Below, in pieces: positions 45,807-57,962 of a stretch of DNA of 64,000 nt (position 1 is the first letter of the stretch; every line of letters starts with the position of its first letter). The notes under the pieces are model-generated. The model was not told the DNA's origin and searched no databases. It worked only from the letters and a program-made list of their open reading frames with translations. A program made the position numbers and the translations under genes. This stretch comes from Sporothrix humicola (lineage: Eukaryota > Ascomycota > Sordariomycetes > Ophiostomatales > Ophiostomataceae), in contig WNYE01000082.1 in NCBI GenBank assembly GCA_021396245.1, positions 1-64,000 on the forward strand, given 5' to 3'.

Positions 45807-47979
45807 GATGAAGAACAATTCTGCCCTGATTCACCCCCTTTTGTTTCTTCGTCTCTTCACGTCGTTCCCCGTCTCAATATTGTGTCGTCGCGGGAGGAGC
45901 TGCCAGGCGATGGTAGCTCACAGGTGCTTGTCGAAATTCTTCGAGGCGAGAAAAGCAGGGACAGCGATGGATCGGTGGTGTGCACGAGATGGCTCTTTTT
46001 TCGTGTTGGCAATGACTGTCTTGTTTGGCAACTTTCAAAAAGCGATCAAAAAAGAACCACAAAAACCTGGGGTGGAACCAAAATGACGTTTTTCACGGCG
46101 GGTCGGCTGCTTCAAATTTGGATGGTCGTAATTGCGTCTCCGGGGTCGGTCGGAGGTCGGTCGATGGTGGGAATCGTTCGTCGTGGTTTGAAAGGCTTCA
46201 AGAAAAAGAAATTGATGAAAAGAGTGTGCAGGCCGCAAAACAACAAAAGTGAGACCAGAAAAGGAGTTCAAGACAGAAATTGGCAAGAAGTGAGGAGACA
46301 CGGGGAGAAAAGCTGGAAAGTGGGAAGTTGGGGAAGAGCTTCCCGAAGCTGACGTCTGTGACTAGAATTTGAACTCGCACCTGCACAAGCCTGCACGCAA
46401 ACTCTGTAATTGACCTGTGACTGGCAGAAAAAAACGAGTTGTGCCGAACAAAGGCAGGTGCAGCGCGCTTACATTCGGCCAGGCAGGCACACCTGGGTGA
46501 GGGACGCTTCACCGCCTTCCAGTTTCGGGTTTTGCGGAGCGCTCCGTGGAACTGTCACACAAGCAGTGGACATTCACGACGTTTTTCATCAAGGTATCAA
46601 CGGCGATTCTACGGGTATTTGTGTGTTTCTAGATTATCTGGGATATTTAAATATGTTCATGGAAACATATCATCCACTTTTATTTCAACATCCCGTTCTG
46701 TATCCAACTCCAAGAACAGCTCTGAATCGCCGACCACGTGACCGGGTCCTTCCTTCCTTCTTCCACTGTACTTTCTTAGCGTCTCAGCGCCGAGTTGTCA
46801 ACTCTCTTATTATTCTTCACCTTGACTTTTAACTTCAAGGCCTCGGCAACTACGCCGATGATTATTCTCTCATCTTGGAGTTGTGAGAACTGCTTCCCGT
46901 TTCGACTTGTGCTTTCTTCTCCCCTTGGTATTTTTTGTATATTTCAAAAGCGTATACTGCCATATTTATTTTATTCATTTCGTCTTTCTTTCTTTTCCTT
47001 TTTGTTTTTCTTCCTTTTTGTTTTTCTTCCTTTTTGTTTTTCTTCCTTTTTGTTTTTCTTCCTTTTTCTTCTTCTTCCTTTTATTTCCCCTCTTTTATGC
47101 TCCGCCCAGACTTTCGGGGACTAAACTGCCAGACTGCCACACGACAGGCCGTCATCGCTGCCGCTAGGCTGGCGGCACGCCGCAAGCTCACTGGATTGCG
47201 CGACTCGAGACGAGCCAAACAGATAATATGGCGGACTGAGACGACTCCGGATTTCCCACGCTCTTTCCGTTTCGAGCCAACTGCCCTGATTTATAATTGA
47301 AATAGCGTGCGCCGGGGCAGTCTTTCCACGAGAGTTGAGAAACAGTTAACTCTCTAAGAGAACACCGGGTTATCACCGCGGACCGTCGTTTGCGTCGTTT
47401 GCTGCTCGACTACTCGACCCCAGGCCCCTCCTCACCCCTTTCCCCTCTCCGCGTTCGCGCCATCTCTCACTATCTCTCCCCTCTTGTGGAACGGGCGAGA
47501 GGACCCTGTTTTCAGACTTGCGAAGAAAGTCACAGTGTTTCTAATCTGCCTTCTTTACGCCCTTTCTTTTTTGTCGGCACGGAAGAGAGGAACTGCAATC
47601 CGCAAAAAAAAAAAAAGAGAAAAGGGCACAAACTGAGCACACTTGGCAGTTTTTTTTCTGTGTCTTTTGCGCTTCTGGGCTTTCTGTAGCCTCCCTATCT
47701 CCCCCGTCGGATCCGATCGTGATACAAATTCGGTTGTCTTCCCCTCGCCGTAGCCAATTAAGAGCAGGCTAAAGCACGGGAAAAGAAACTCCGACAACGC
47801 TCCCAGTGTTGATATCGCCCACGATCTCGAGACCTGTTCAAAGCATCTTCTGGTCTTCACTTTCTCTTCAACAACCGTATTCAACGCAAGCATACCCAAA
47901 GGCCTCACTCCCTTCGAAAAGTTTGCCTTCCGAACGCCTTCCGAACACCTTCCGGACACACACTCTCCCACCACTAGAC
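45807..47979. other. Divergent intergenic region
   Basis: Upstream regions of the PQ-loop gene (left) and NPY1 (right). It includes the 16-bp tandem repeat at 46997-47060 and a pyrimidine-rich leader. Open frames are low-complexity; none is called. Confidence 0.5.
46997..47060. repeat. Four perfect 16-bp tandem copies
   Basis: CCTTTTTGTTTTTCTT repeats exactly at 46997, 47013, 47029 and 47045, then decays into CTT repeats. It is a pyrimidine minisatellite in the upstream region. Confidence 0.95.
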
Positions 47980-49316
47980 ATGTCGATTCTGCCCGTCGCC
48001 GACCTGCCCGAGTTGCCGCCAGACAACTCAATGCTGTACCGCAAGTTCGGCCGGGAAGTGGCCAACTACTTCTCCGGCAGCCCCCTGAACCGCGTGTCTT
48101 TCCTGCGCACCGACCACAAGTTCCTCCGCGCCGCCTTTGCCCACCCCTCGGCCCGCTTCCTGCTCATCGACAACCTTGCACCGCTCGTCCACGACTCCAC
48201 CCCGCCGCGGCTCGCATGGAGCACCCGCGCCGAGATTGCGTCTGTTGTCGACGCCGACCCGTTTGAGAAGACCGAGGAGGAGGCCATCAAGAGCTACAAC
48301 TCGGAACAGGACCCGCTGCCGATTGTGCTTTTCCTTGGCATCGACGAGAAGAACAAGTTCGCCGACGCCGCCGAGGCCCCCTTTACTTTCACCAGCTTCT
48401 CTGGCAGCCCGTACTTTGCCGTTGACATTACGCCGCGCGGCGGCGCTGCCGACAAGGCGCGCGCCCTGATCGAAGCCTGCAAGGCCAAGGGCTTTTCGTT
48501 CTTTGCGAACCCCCGCAGCATGAGCCTGTCGGCCGAGGAGGGTAAGTTCATCCCCAATGTTTAAGCTTTGAGTTTTAAGACTGGCCTCACCTTTCACACC
48601 CTCTGCTAACACTATTAGCTGCCGTGTATGGCCAGGCACGTGGTCTGTTCGACTGGAACGCCCGCAACCCCTTCTGCGCCGGCTGCGGCCAGCCCACACT
48701 CTCCGTCAACGCCGGCACCAAGCGCGCCTGCCCGCCCACTGATCTGGCCGGTGTCGAGGCCGGCGGCGAGGCCAAGGAGCGCCGCCCCTGCGAGACGCGT
48801 AAGGGCATCTCCAACCTCAGCTTCCCTCGCACCGATCCCACCGTCATCATGGCCACCGTTAGCGCCGACGGCACACGCATCTTGCTCGGCCGCAGCAAGC
48901 GTTTCCCCAAGTACTGGTACAGCACCCTGGCCGGCTTCCTAGAGCCCGGTGAGTCGGTCGAGGAGGCCGTGCGCCGCGAGGTTTGGGAGGAGAGCGGTGT
49001 CACTGTCGGCCGCGTCGTGATCCACAGCTCGCAGCCGTGGCCGTTCCCGGCGAACTTGATGATTGGCGCTATTGGCCAGGCACTGCCCGGCGATGGCGAA
49101 AAGATCTTCCTGGGCCACGACCCAGAGCTCGAGGATGCCAAGTGGTTCACCATGGAGGAGGTGCGCCGGGCGCTGGAGTACGAGACGGCCGGCCTCGACG
49201 ACCCGATTCGCGCGGACTACAAGGACGGCGACTTGCGTCTGCCGCCCAAGACGGCCATTGCCAACCAGCTGATTGCGTCGGTGGTTGAGGGCTTCCACGA
49301 GCAGCCCAAGATTTGA
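47980..49316 (+). CDS. NPY1: NADH pyrophosphatase (Nudix, NPY1/NUDT12 type)
   Basis: Hydrolyses NADH and related dinucleotides to mononucleotides; the family also removes NAD caps from RNA. Two exons: 47980-48541 and 48619-49316 (419 aa). An N-terminal domain (about 1-190) of the NUDT12/NPY1 type precedes a zinc ribbon beginning NPFCAGCGQPT, with further Cys at ACPP and RRPC. The Nudix box is GFLEPGESVEEAVRREVWEE followed by SGVTVG, which satisfies GX5EX7REUXEEXGU. The downstream SQPWPFPANLMIGA is the SQPWPFPxS-type signature that marks NADH pyrophosphatases. The insertion between the zinc Cys pairs is longer than in bacteria. The C-terminus (PKI) is not a clear peroxisomal signal. Intact. 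Confidence 0.95.
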
Positions 49317-52300
49317 TTGTCTTGATAGCGAGATGTCGAGGAAACGAAGTTGGTGTAGCATAACAGAAAGACATGAATAAAAAAGACATAAAATCAGATA
49401 GAGATAGAAACATACGACCCATTATCTGTCCATTCCAGAATTTACCCCATTTGTGGGGGCAATGCAGTGTAGTTGGATAGCTTCATGGCCATCCGGGTTC
49501 AGCATTCGAAGTTGTTAGTGCATGTCGCGTAGCCATCGTCTAAGTCTGCGGTCCCTAGTGATTCTGCTGTAGATATCAGTCCGCAATCTGCCAGCCCATC
49601 TCGACAATAAAGTTGAAGAGCTCGAAAAGGATAATAATCAACGACGGCCCAAGACAACAAGAGCTCTCTCTGCATCTGAGACAAAAGCTCTTAGCGGCTC
49701 GGTTGCAGCATAAGTCGTATGCAATAACACCACAGCTATATGGCAAAACGTGTGTAAGAGCAAATGACAGTCGGCAACGGTGCCCCACAACGGCCGCCAA
49801 CAGCACTGTCTGACAGCTCTCCACGCTCGTATCGCAAAAACGGCAAAGTACGCTTGCACTTGACCACAGGGAGGAACGCAATGACGTCTAATTTCTCTAA
49901 TTTCCCTTGCGTGTTGACGATGCAGCCCGGCTTGTCCCTCCGGTCAGAATCATTTCGCTTGTTTCGCTTGAGCAACGGGGCTTCCGTTTTGTGAATATGA
50001 TTGCCACGGACAGATAAAAACAAGATCTTGCCCTCGGAACACGCGAAATACAATCGTTGAGAGGAATAGGGGCAAAGGGAATGGGGGATCCAAAGCCAGA
50101 TATTGGACTTAGCTGCGATGCTGACGAGGCTTGCTCAATTCTGGCTTTTCCCATGTGGGAAGAGCCATAGAAGATCTCGTTTCAGATTTTCGGGGTCTGT
50201 TTCGACGCGGCTCACCAACGAACAAATGTAAAGCTATGTAAAGCTTTCCTGTTTCCTCGGGTATTTTTTCTTCTTTTTTTTTCACATCTTTGGTTTAAAA
50301 AAAGGAGAGAAAGAACAACGCCAGGGGGCCGGCATCTGGGATTTGCATTGATAAATCGGGGGAGCTCGAAGCCGAAGACGCAAGCGGCGGTTCCCCTATT
50401 TTTCATATCACCTCCTTGTCGTTGTTTTTCTTGTTTTGTTCTTTTTTTTCTTTTCGTCGTTCTTATTTCCTTCTGTGCTCCCTCTTCCTGCGTCCATCAC
50501 TCCTTTCCGGAAAATTAAGGGTGTTTCTAGAAGACGTGCAGAACGCATCCTTGTCCCCGATCATGCAGGCCGTCGAAGCTGGCCAACAGTAACAGACGAA
50601 GAACTTCTCAAGAAATACGAAGAAAAAACAAAGGTGCCGGCAGATGCAGACTGCTCAGCAAATCATTGCCTCTCCCGGCTGCCAATTTGTCTGTCTGCAC
50701 GCAACCTTCTTTTCCTCTTCTCTCGCCTCGCGTTCTTTTGCCTTGCTCACCTGTTCGCTCTGCTTCTTGGCTATGCAAGGAGGACGGCCAAGCTTCAAGC
50801 TAGCCCAGCAGGCAGGAGGTAGGGTCCCATGGGGACAATGGCTGTCAGAAGAGCCCCTTTTCTCGTGTCCGAATCCGCTGTTGGTTGGACGGGGCTGCTT
50901 GACCGTGTGTGCCACAACGTGAACGGACAGCCGCAGAAAAAGGTCACGGCGGCATTGCGCTTGCTGTGCTTTCTGTGTTTTCTGTGCTTGGGGCCAACGG
51001 CTGGTGTTGGACGGGGCGGTGAGCAAAGGGTCGAATAAAACCAGCACAATGGCACTGCACGGGGGCATACTGACATAAAACAGGAACAATGGCATCGTGT
51101 GCAGGCAGCCGACTGCTCTCGCCGGCGCTGTCGAGAGTAAATTGCCTTGCATCCTTTCCGCCCGGCACGAACCCTATCGAAAGTGCCCAAACCCCGTATG
51201 TGATAAGTGGACGGAGTACTCCGTTCGTGGGGGAACATTGGATATCGGTATTTGTACGGAGTACTCGAGAAGGGTCTCCTTTGCACCCCTTGTCGGCTTG
51301 GATGTTATGTTTTCTTTCCCGTTTTTGGACTGCTCTTGGTCAGTGCAGCGCCAAAGCCAGCGAGCTACTTACATTTGCGTGCATCATATCGTATCATATC
51401 GTATCTCACAGACTCCTGTGTCCACACGGAAATCTCTGTAGGACATCGGCCAAGGCGTGTGCGGTGTGTTCGTTGTGACAGGGCAAATTAAAACAGGAAA
51501 ATCGGGAAAATCCCAGAATCAGAGAAACGAGGCCAACGGCAATCACAGTGAGAGACGAAAGAGGCAAGCAGACAAGATATTGAGCATAGAGCCCTCTGTG
51601 CCCCGTGCTTTCCTCCTTCACGAACAAGGACCGTGTTTCACCAGGGGAGATTGGTGCGGCCAACAAAGAAGCAGGAGCGACTGGGGTGATGAGGAGCATA
51701 GCTGCTGACCAGGACCACAGGGAGAGGCAAGCGCAACGGGGGTTGTAATGTCACGAAAGTGCCCAATAGTACGAATGAGGAAAGAGCATAGGGGAAGGGC
51801 AAAGGACAACACCAAGACGGGGGTCATTCTTTCTTTCCCTGGCTCGCCTGGTCGCTTTGCTCCTGCTGTGTTGAGGTGACGAAATCATGTTTCTGGCCGC
51901 GTCGCAAACGCGAACTTGCGAACCGTTGGGTGTGGCTCTCCGTTTTCGATCAAGGAAAGCGCGACCTGCCGCGTTATTTCGACTAATTACTCCAGAGGGT
52001 AGCCAAACAACCAAAGCCAGAGAACAAGATTACGTCGTAGGTGTGTGATTGTCCCGAGCGTTGCAAAAGGCACCGAAAGCAGTCAAGCACAACAAGTGAT
52101 GAGCACGGCTTGGCGGCTCTGGTCTTATCCGTCTTTTATTACAGGAAAATCGGGCTTGTAAGACTGCAGGTTGATTTGGTGATTTGGTGATTTGGGCACT
52201 TTCTGGTCCTGCATGCTCCGGCTTCACGTTCTCCTTTCCCCTTGTGCTCTTGCCCTTGTCCCCATGCCGTGGAGAGAAACGGCAGGTGCAAACCTGGGAA

Positions 52301-53695
52301 GGAGAGAGACAGGAGACAAACTCAAGGAGACAGAAGGAGCCCACTTGGCGCCTGTCAACGAATGAGAAGCTGGTATTCATAGCATCGTTGTTCTGACAGT
52401 GGAGACCTCTCTTCTTTTTCTGCCTCCATTTTAATTTTTTTTTTAAAGAAAAATCGTTTTTACTGTTTTTCGTCTCCATTGTCCTCGGGCGGTCTGCAAT
52501 TTGCCAGGGAACAACAGCCATCAACCGCCTTCGCCAGAACGAGTTAATTTTGCCCCCAAAAGATGGTGTCTGTAGTGCAAAGGACCGCTTGCCTTTGCCT
52601 GGTTCTAGCCCACTGTCAACTGGACCAGCATCTGTCGCCATATTGCAGTCCACCCCGAACACAGTGCCGCATTTGCTTTCATGCTTTATGCCGTAGTCCT
52701 GCTGCCTCAATGATAGATTGTTGCGGCCGGCAAGCCGCCGGTCGTTCTTGCCTTGCTGCCTCTTTGTCCCAATGCATCTTGCATGCCATTCCTAGCTCCT
52801 GAATCCAAGATTGCTCCTTCTCCTTTTCCTGCTCTTCTCCCGCTCTTCATTTGACCGCTCCCCGTTGTTCCTGCCTCCTTCGTCTGTTCTCTTTTCGTGT
52901 GGTCTCCCTGGAATCGCTGACCAAATTATTCGCACCGTTCATGCATACTTATTTTTCAGCCATACGCACAGTGTGAACTCGCGCTCTTCTCCTTCCCCAC
53001 TTCAGCGCCGGGCCTATTGAAGCAAAGAGGCAAGTGGTTAGATAGCGCAGAGGCGCATAAGGTGTGAGGCGTGAAGGGCGGAAAGAGGCTAACGTCAACG
53101 CCAGCTCCAATCGGACAGTGCATCCACCCAGTTCTGCCCTACTGTTTCTTCTCCGCCTACTGATGGCTCTGGCTCAAGTCCTCCAGTCCTCCAGTCCTTC
53201 CTTTACCCCCCATTTCGCCCATCCTACCCTGCCTTTCCCTCACCTAATTCGCACTTGCCTTATCCAACCCTCCTACTCGCCATCCCCATCCACTGTCCTA
53301 TATCTCTCGTCTGCCTACCGCCTGCTCCTACCTGCGCATCTCATCGTCCGCGCCTGCCCACTGTCCATCCAAAACACCACCACCACCACAGCCCCCCTTT
53401 AAATACGACAAGAAACAAAAGTTATCGAGATCCCGCCAAAAGTACACGCGACGACAAACGACGAATATTCGAACAGACGCTCAAGAATTATTGCCAGGCG
53501 ATTCCTTCCTCTTCCCCCCGTCGACAAGCCGCCGCCTCCCCCTCTCTTTCGACGAACACAGCTGGCATCCTGCTCTCAATCGCCCTCCATCGCCAGCCTC
53601 GACCTCGATTTCCTTTCGTTTCCCCCTCCTACCTCGGGCCCGTCGCCGCTTTTGCTTTCCCTTTTCCACGGAAGCATTTTTCTCAGTAATCGACA
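49317..53695. other. Longest gene-free stretch, upstream of CDC42
   Basis: About 4.4 kb between NPY1 and CDC42. Several open frames up to 226 codons (for example 52030-52710 minus) lack domains and look like chance. A perfect 14-bp palindrome ACGGAGTACTCCGT lies at 51211-51224, with a TACGGAGTA copy at 51255-51263. The last about 900 bp are CT-rich and probably the CDC42 leader and core promoter. Confidence 0.5.
51211..51224. promoter_or_regulatory. CGG-N6-CCG palindrome
   Basis: ACGGAGTACTCCGT is its own reverse complement and contains CGG and CCG spaced by six bases, the geometry bound by some Zn2Cys6 dimers such as Ppr1. A half-copy follows 44 bp later. Binding is not shown. Confidence 0.35.
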
Positions 53696-55103
53696 ATGGT
53701 TGTCGCGACAATCAAGTACGTTTTTATCTCTTCCGTCGTTCTCGCTGCACACCCCGATAGTCCTAGCATTATGTGTCCCTCTTTGCATAGGGATTATGTC
53801 TTGCCTCTCCGTTTCCTGCATTCTCGGCTTCTTGGTACACGTTCCTTGCGGCTCGCAGGCACTTGGTCACTCTCTGTTCTTGTTCCTCTTCTCCTTCCAT
53901 TCTCTACCAATGCCAGCCTGTGTGTGTTTTTCCCTTCCCAGTGGCGTCAGATGCAGTCTCGTGGTGCTGTGGATTGTATGCATCTCAAAACCCGGCGGTC
54001 TCTCTAGGGCGGCCAGAAGGCTGTCCGGCACCACGTGGGAATGGCCGGCCCAACGCGTCTGCATGGAAAGGGGCCCATATGCAGGCTGGCATACGGCAGC
54101 GGACTCGGAGATCCTGAACCTGGACGCAGTGCCATTGTCCTCGGTCTTTGGTCCTCTCGCCGCCGATTGCCCCGTTGTTGCGTCATATTTTTATTTTTAT
54201 TTTTGATTTCACCCCTCTTGTTCTTCGACATCCCTACGAAGCAGCTCGGCTAACCGAACTTCTCTTCTTGTGCAGGTGTGTGGTGGTCGGTGACGGTGCC
54301 GTCGGCAAGACTTGTCTGCTGATCAGCTACACAACCAACAAATTCCCGTCGGAGTATGTCCCGACGGTGTTTGACAACTATGCCGTCACGGTTATGTGAG
54401 TTCATCTCCGCTCTTTTTTGTTAATCATGCAAATGCCGCTGCTGCCCACACACCGGCGCTCGGCATCGGCGCTCCGAAACTGGCATGGGCCTCTGTCCGT
54501 CTCTCATTTCTGCTGTCGGCTGTCGCTAACGGTCCGGTCCCCTCTCGTTAGGATCGGCGACGAGCCTTACACCCTTGGTCTGTTCGATACCGCTGGTCAA
54601 GAAGATTACGACCGCCTGCGCCCGCTATCGTACCCCCAGACGGATGTGTTCCTTGTCTGCTTCAGCGTCACATCGCCTGCGTCGTTTGAAAACGTGCGGG
54701 AGAAGTGGTTCCCCGAGGTGCACCACCACTGTCCCGGCGTGCCGTGCCTGATTGTCGGCACACAGGTTGATCTGCGTGACGATCCGAGCGTACGGGAGAA
54801 GCTGGCAAAGCAGAAGATGGCACCCGTACGGAAGGAAGACGGCGAGCGGATGGCAAAGGACCTGGGCGCGGTCAAGTACGTCGAGTGCAGTGCCCTGACA
54901 CAGTACAAGCTGAAGGATGTCTTTGACGAGGTGAGTTTAAAGCCACTCTGCCAGAGTGTGCCCCGTTCGGTCATCTGGCAATTCGTTGTGCCGTCGCTGC
55001 GTTGTTGCGTTGTTCCGTCCTCACTAACACATCCCAGGCCATTGTCGCAGCATTGGAGCCGCCCGCGCCCAAGAAGAAGTCGCACAAGTGCCTTGTTCTT
55101 TAG
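53696..55103 (+). CDS. CDC42: Rho-family GTPase Cdc42
   Basis: Polarity GTPase that directs actin organisation, hyphal tip growth and septation at the plasma membrane. Four exons: 53696-53715 (20 nt), 54276-54395, 54552-54930 and 55038-55103, giving 194 aa. The P-loop is GDGAVGKT, effector loop YVPTVFDNYAV, switch II DTAGQEDYDRL, the guanine-specificity region GTQVDL, and SAL for the SAK element. The C-terminus is polybasic (PKKKSHK) and ends in CLVL, a CaaX box for geranylgeranylation. The sequence fits Cdc42 rather than Rac through TNKFPSEYVP and the YPQTDVFLVCFSVTSP stretch. The first intron of 560 bp is by far the longest here and may carry regulatory elements. A GTG rather than GTK/NKxD variant is normal for Rho proteins. 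Confidence 0.98.
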
Positions 55104-56578
55104 TTGGTCGCGTTGTTTATCTGCTTTTCTGTCTTGTCGTCTCTTTATCACCCCGTCTCTCTCCGTCTAGCAACGGGATCCTCTCGTGCTCTGTTGGGAG
55201 TACTCCACCTGTGCTTCGATGTTTTGGCCCTGTCTTCTCTTTTGTGTTCTTTTTTGGTTCTCTTACTCTGTTGCTTGGGCCGAGCCCTCTACTTCTTATA
55301 CGGGCACCCTCCTGCCCCCTCAGTTGGCAAGTTGTATTGCTGTACAACTGGGCATATGGGAAGAACACAGGAGAGAAGACAAGGTCTCATGTCTCATATG
55401 GAGGATAAGGAGCAGTAGCAAGCTGTTATGGGAAAATGCAAAGGCCACGAGCAGACATCAATCAACAAGAATACACTCAGGCCGTTGCCGACGTCCGGCA
55501 CCCTTGTCTTTCTGTATCTTGTGATTAATGCACCGCTCTTTTCTGCCTCTGTTGTCTAGGGCTTCATCGTCTTCTTCTTCCTCCATCATGGAAATACTGT
55601 TCGTCATAGGTGGAACTCGTCCAGTGTTCGCGAGAGGTCTCCTGTCCGCGCCTTTTCACCTTCATTTTCCTCCCTGGCTCGCATTTATCCCCCATTCATA
55701 TTTCTGATTCTTGATTATTGATTCATGCCATTTTCTGTTTCTTGTTTCCCCCTCTTTTCTCTTCCCCGAGTTTCTTAATTTATAGGACAAAGTTTGGCGA
55801 TTTGGAGTGCAATTGATTTTATTTCTCCCGATGTCTTTTCCGTTTCTGTGTCTTGAGTGTATTTCGTGTATCTTGTGTCTTTCGTGTCTCATGTTTTTTT
55901 TTCTGTGTGGTGCAGCAGGACAACACGTAATGTCCAATGTACTCCGTGCTGAGCAGCTCGGGTGGCTCTATTTATGTACGAGGCATGTGCTCCATGTGCT
56001 CCTTCCAGGAAGAGAAGCATGCCGTGTATCGGAACGGACAGCAAATATCTTGTGAGGAAAGAGACAGCCGCATTTGCGCGACAGGGCGGTTGCGCATTCC
56101 GTTTTTAGACAGCTCCTGTCCTGTCGCCGCTGTCCACAGTGGGATGGGGCGGTTTAGTGGGTATTGGCGCAATTAGCATACAGTTTCCCCAAGTGCCATC
56201 CCCCTCATGCGGGCACCTTTCGACAGCGCTTTCCTTTTTGGGAATGTAGACGCGACTGTTGGATAACGGCAGGTGCATCATCGTCCTTTATCTTGCCTTC
56301 CCATGAGGGGTTCTTTTGTTGCTTTCTTAATGTTTTTCATTATTCTGGCTTGTCATTAGGATCTTTTTGCAGTTTATAGCTAGAGGGAACGGGGTCACTT
56401 GCCGAAGCCTGTCTTTCCAACTTGCTTGTTTGACTATATATAAGCCAGCTTCCCCTCCGTCGGAGCTTCATCTCTCTTATCGCGATACTCGGCTCGAGCT
56501 CTTCTTTTGGACAGAACCTTTTGGATACAGTTTTTTGGTTCTCGTTTCTTACTCTTCGACGCATCACAGCTTCTCAAA
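55104..56578. other. Intergenic region and ureohydrolase promoter
   Basis: The 3' flank of CDC42, T-rich, followed by the promoter of the agmatinase-family gene with TATATATAAG at 56435-56444. No gene was recognised. Confidence 0.5.
56435..56444 (+). promoter_or_regulatory. TATA box of agmatinase-family gene
   Basis: TATATATAAG lies about 135 bp before the ATG at 56579, the same spacing as in the GH71 gene. Confidence 0.55.
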
Positions 56579-57962
56579 ATGCCCGCAGCGAGCGTTCGTG
56601 CTTGGGTCCTCGCCATTGTGGCAGCCCTCGCCACAGTCGGTCCTGCCGAAGGATGTAGCCACCATCGCCACGATCACGACGACACGCCGTTTTCAGAAGA
56701 GTATCTCGACGAGCTCCAAAGAAAATGGGGAAGCGAGGTAAGAGAGGGAAGGGCTGAGAGGCCATTTGTTTCATACATGGTACACACAGAAGCTTACAAC
56801 TCAGTGGTCATTCAACGGCATCGGCTCTTTTGGCCACCTCGAATACGTCCAGTGTCTCACGAGACCTGAAGAACATTACGACATTGCCATTATCGGCGCG
56901 CCTTTTGACACGGCCGTGTCTTACCGGCCAGGGGCAAGATTCGGCCCGCGAGCGATCCGGCAAGCGTCGAGCCGGCAGACGGCATTGAGGGGCTTCAACC
57001 AGCGCGCAGGAATCAACCCGTATCGCAGCTGGGCGCGGATTCTGGACTGTGGCGACATCCCGATTACGCCCATGGACAATGTGGTGGCCGTCCAGCAAAT
57101 GTCTGAGGCGTTCGTGGAGCTCGGCAAGCGGCCACCAGCATCGACGACGGTCCTGCAGCGGCCGAAGCTGATTACCCTGGGCGGCGACCACAGCCTGGCT
57201 TTGCCAGCTCTTCGGGCCTTGCACGCAGCCTACGGCAAACTCAGAGTGATTCACTTTGATGGTGAGTAAAGAAAGGCCTACAGGGCATACAAGTACATCC
57301 TACGCCCTACTAACAGGACAGCCCACCTCGATACATGGCACCCGGAAAAGTACCCGTCGGCATGGCCGTCTGAGCAGTCTCGCTACAACCACGGCTCCAT
57401 GTTCTGGGTTGCCGGCCAGGAGGGCCTGCTGACCAACGCAACCGGCGCCCCGTCTGTGCACGCCGGTCTGCGGACACGCCTCACTGGCGACGACTTTGCC
57501 GACTACCACGACGACGACCGGCAGAACTGGGTGCGTCTGAGCGCCGACGATTTGGACGATATGGGCGGCGCAGGCGCGGTTCTGGCGGCCATTCTTGCGG
57601 CCATTGGCGACAACGACGATCCGGTGTACCTGTCCGTGGACATTGACGTGCTGGACCCAGCATTTGCACCCGGCACCGGCACGCCCGAGCCTGGCGGATG
57701 GACGACGCGCGAGCTGATTCGTATTCTGCGTGGTCTGGAGGGCCTCAACATTGTCGGTGCAGATGTCGTCGAAGTTGCGCCGGCATACCAGGGCCCAGGC
57801 GAAGAGACGGCGCTGGCGGCGGCACAGGTTGTCTACGAGATTATGAGCTCGATGGTGAAGCGCGGAATGGCTGATATGGGCAAGGAGGGTCCTGCTTATG
57901 AGAAGCAGACGCTGGCCGAGACTGATGCGCCCAAGAAGGAGCGTGTCGTGGATGAACTATGA
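56579..57962 (+). CDS. Secreted agmatinase-family ureohydrolase
   Basis: Binuclear-manganese ureohydrolase expected to split agmatine (or a related guanidino compound) into urea and putrescine. Three exons: 56579-56737, 56805-57261 and 57322-57962 (418 aa). Metal ligands are present: GGDHS, then D-A-H-L-D (joined across the second intron), then SVDIDVLDPAFAPGTGTPE. The VSYRPGARFGPRAIRQAS stretch is typical of agmatinases. Residues 1-about 25 form a signal peptide, followed by a short His/Asp-rich segment (HHRHDHDD), so it probably acts in the secretory pathway or outside the cell, unlike cytosolic arginase. The alternative acceptor at 57317 would break the DxHxD motif. Guanidinobutyrase is a possible alternative activity. 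Confidence 0.92.

Noticed and set aside
46365..46390. tRNA T-arm-like AGTTCAAATTC on the minus strand
   Set aside because: No pairing T stem and no cloverleaf upstream.
52030..52710. 226-codon open frame, minus strand, upstream of CDC42
   Set aside because: No domain, mixed low-complexity composition, no splice or promoter support; likely chance.
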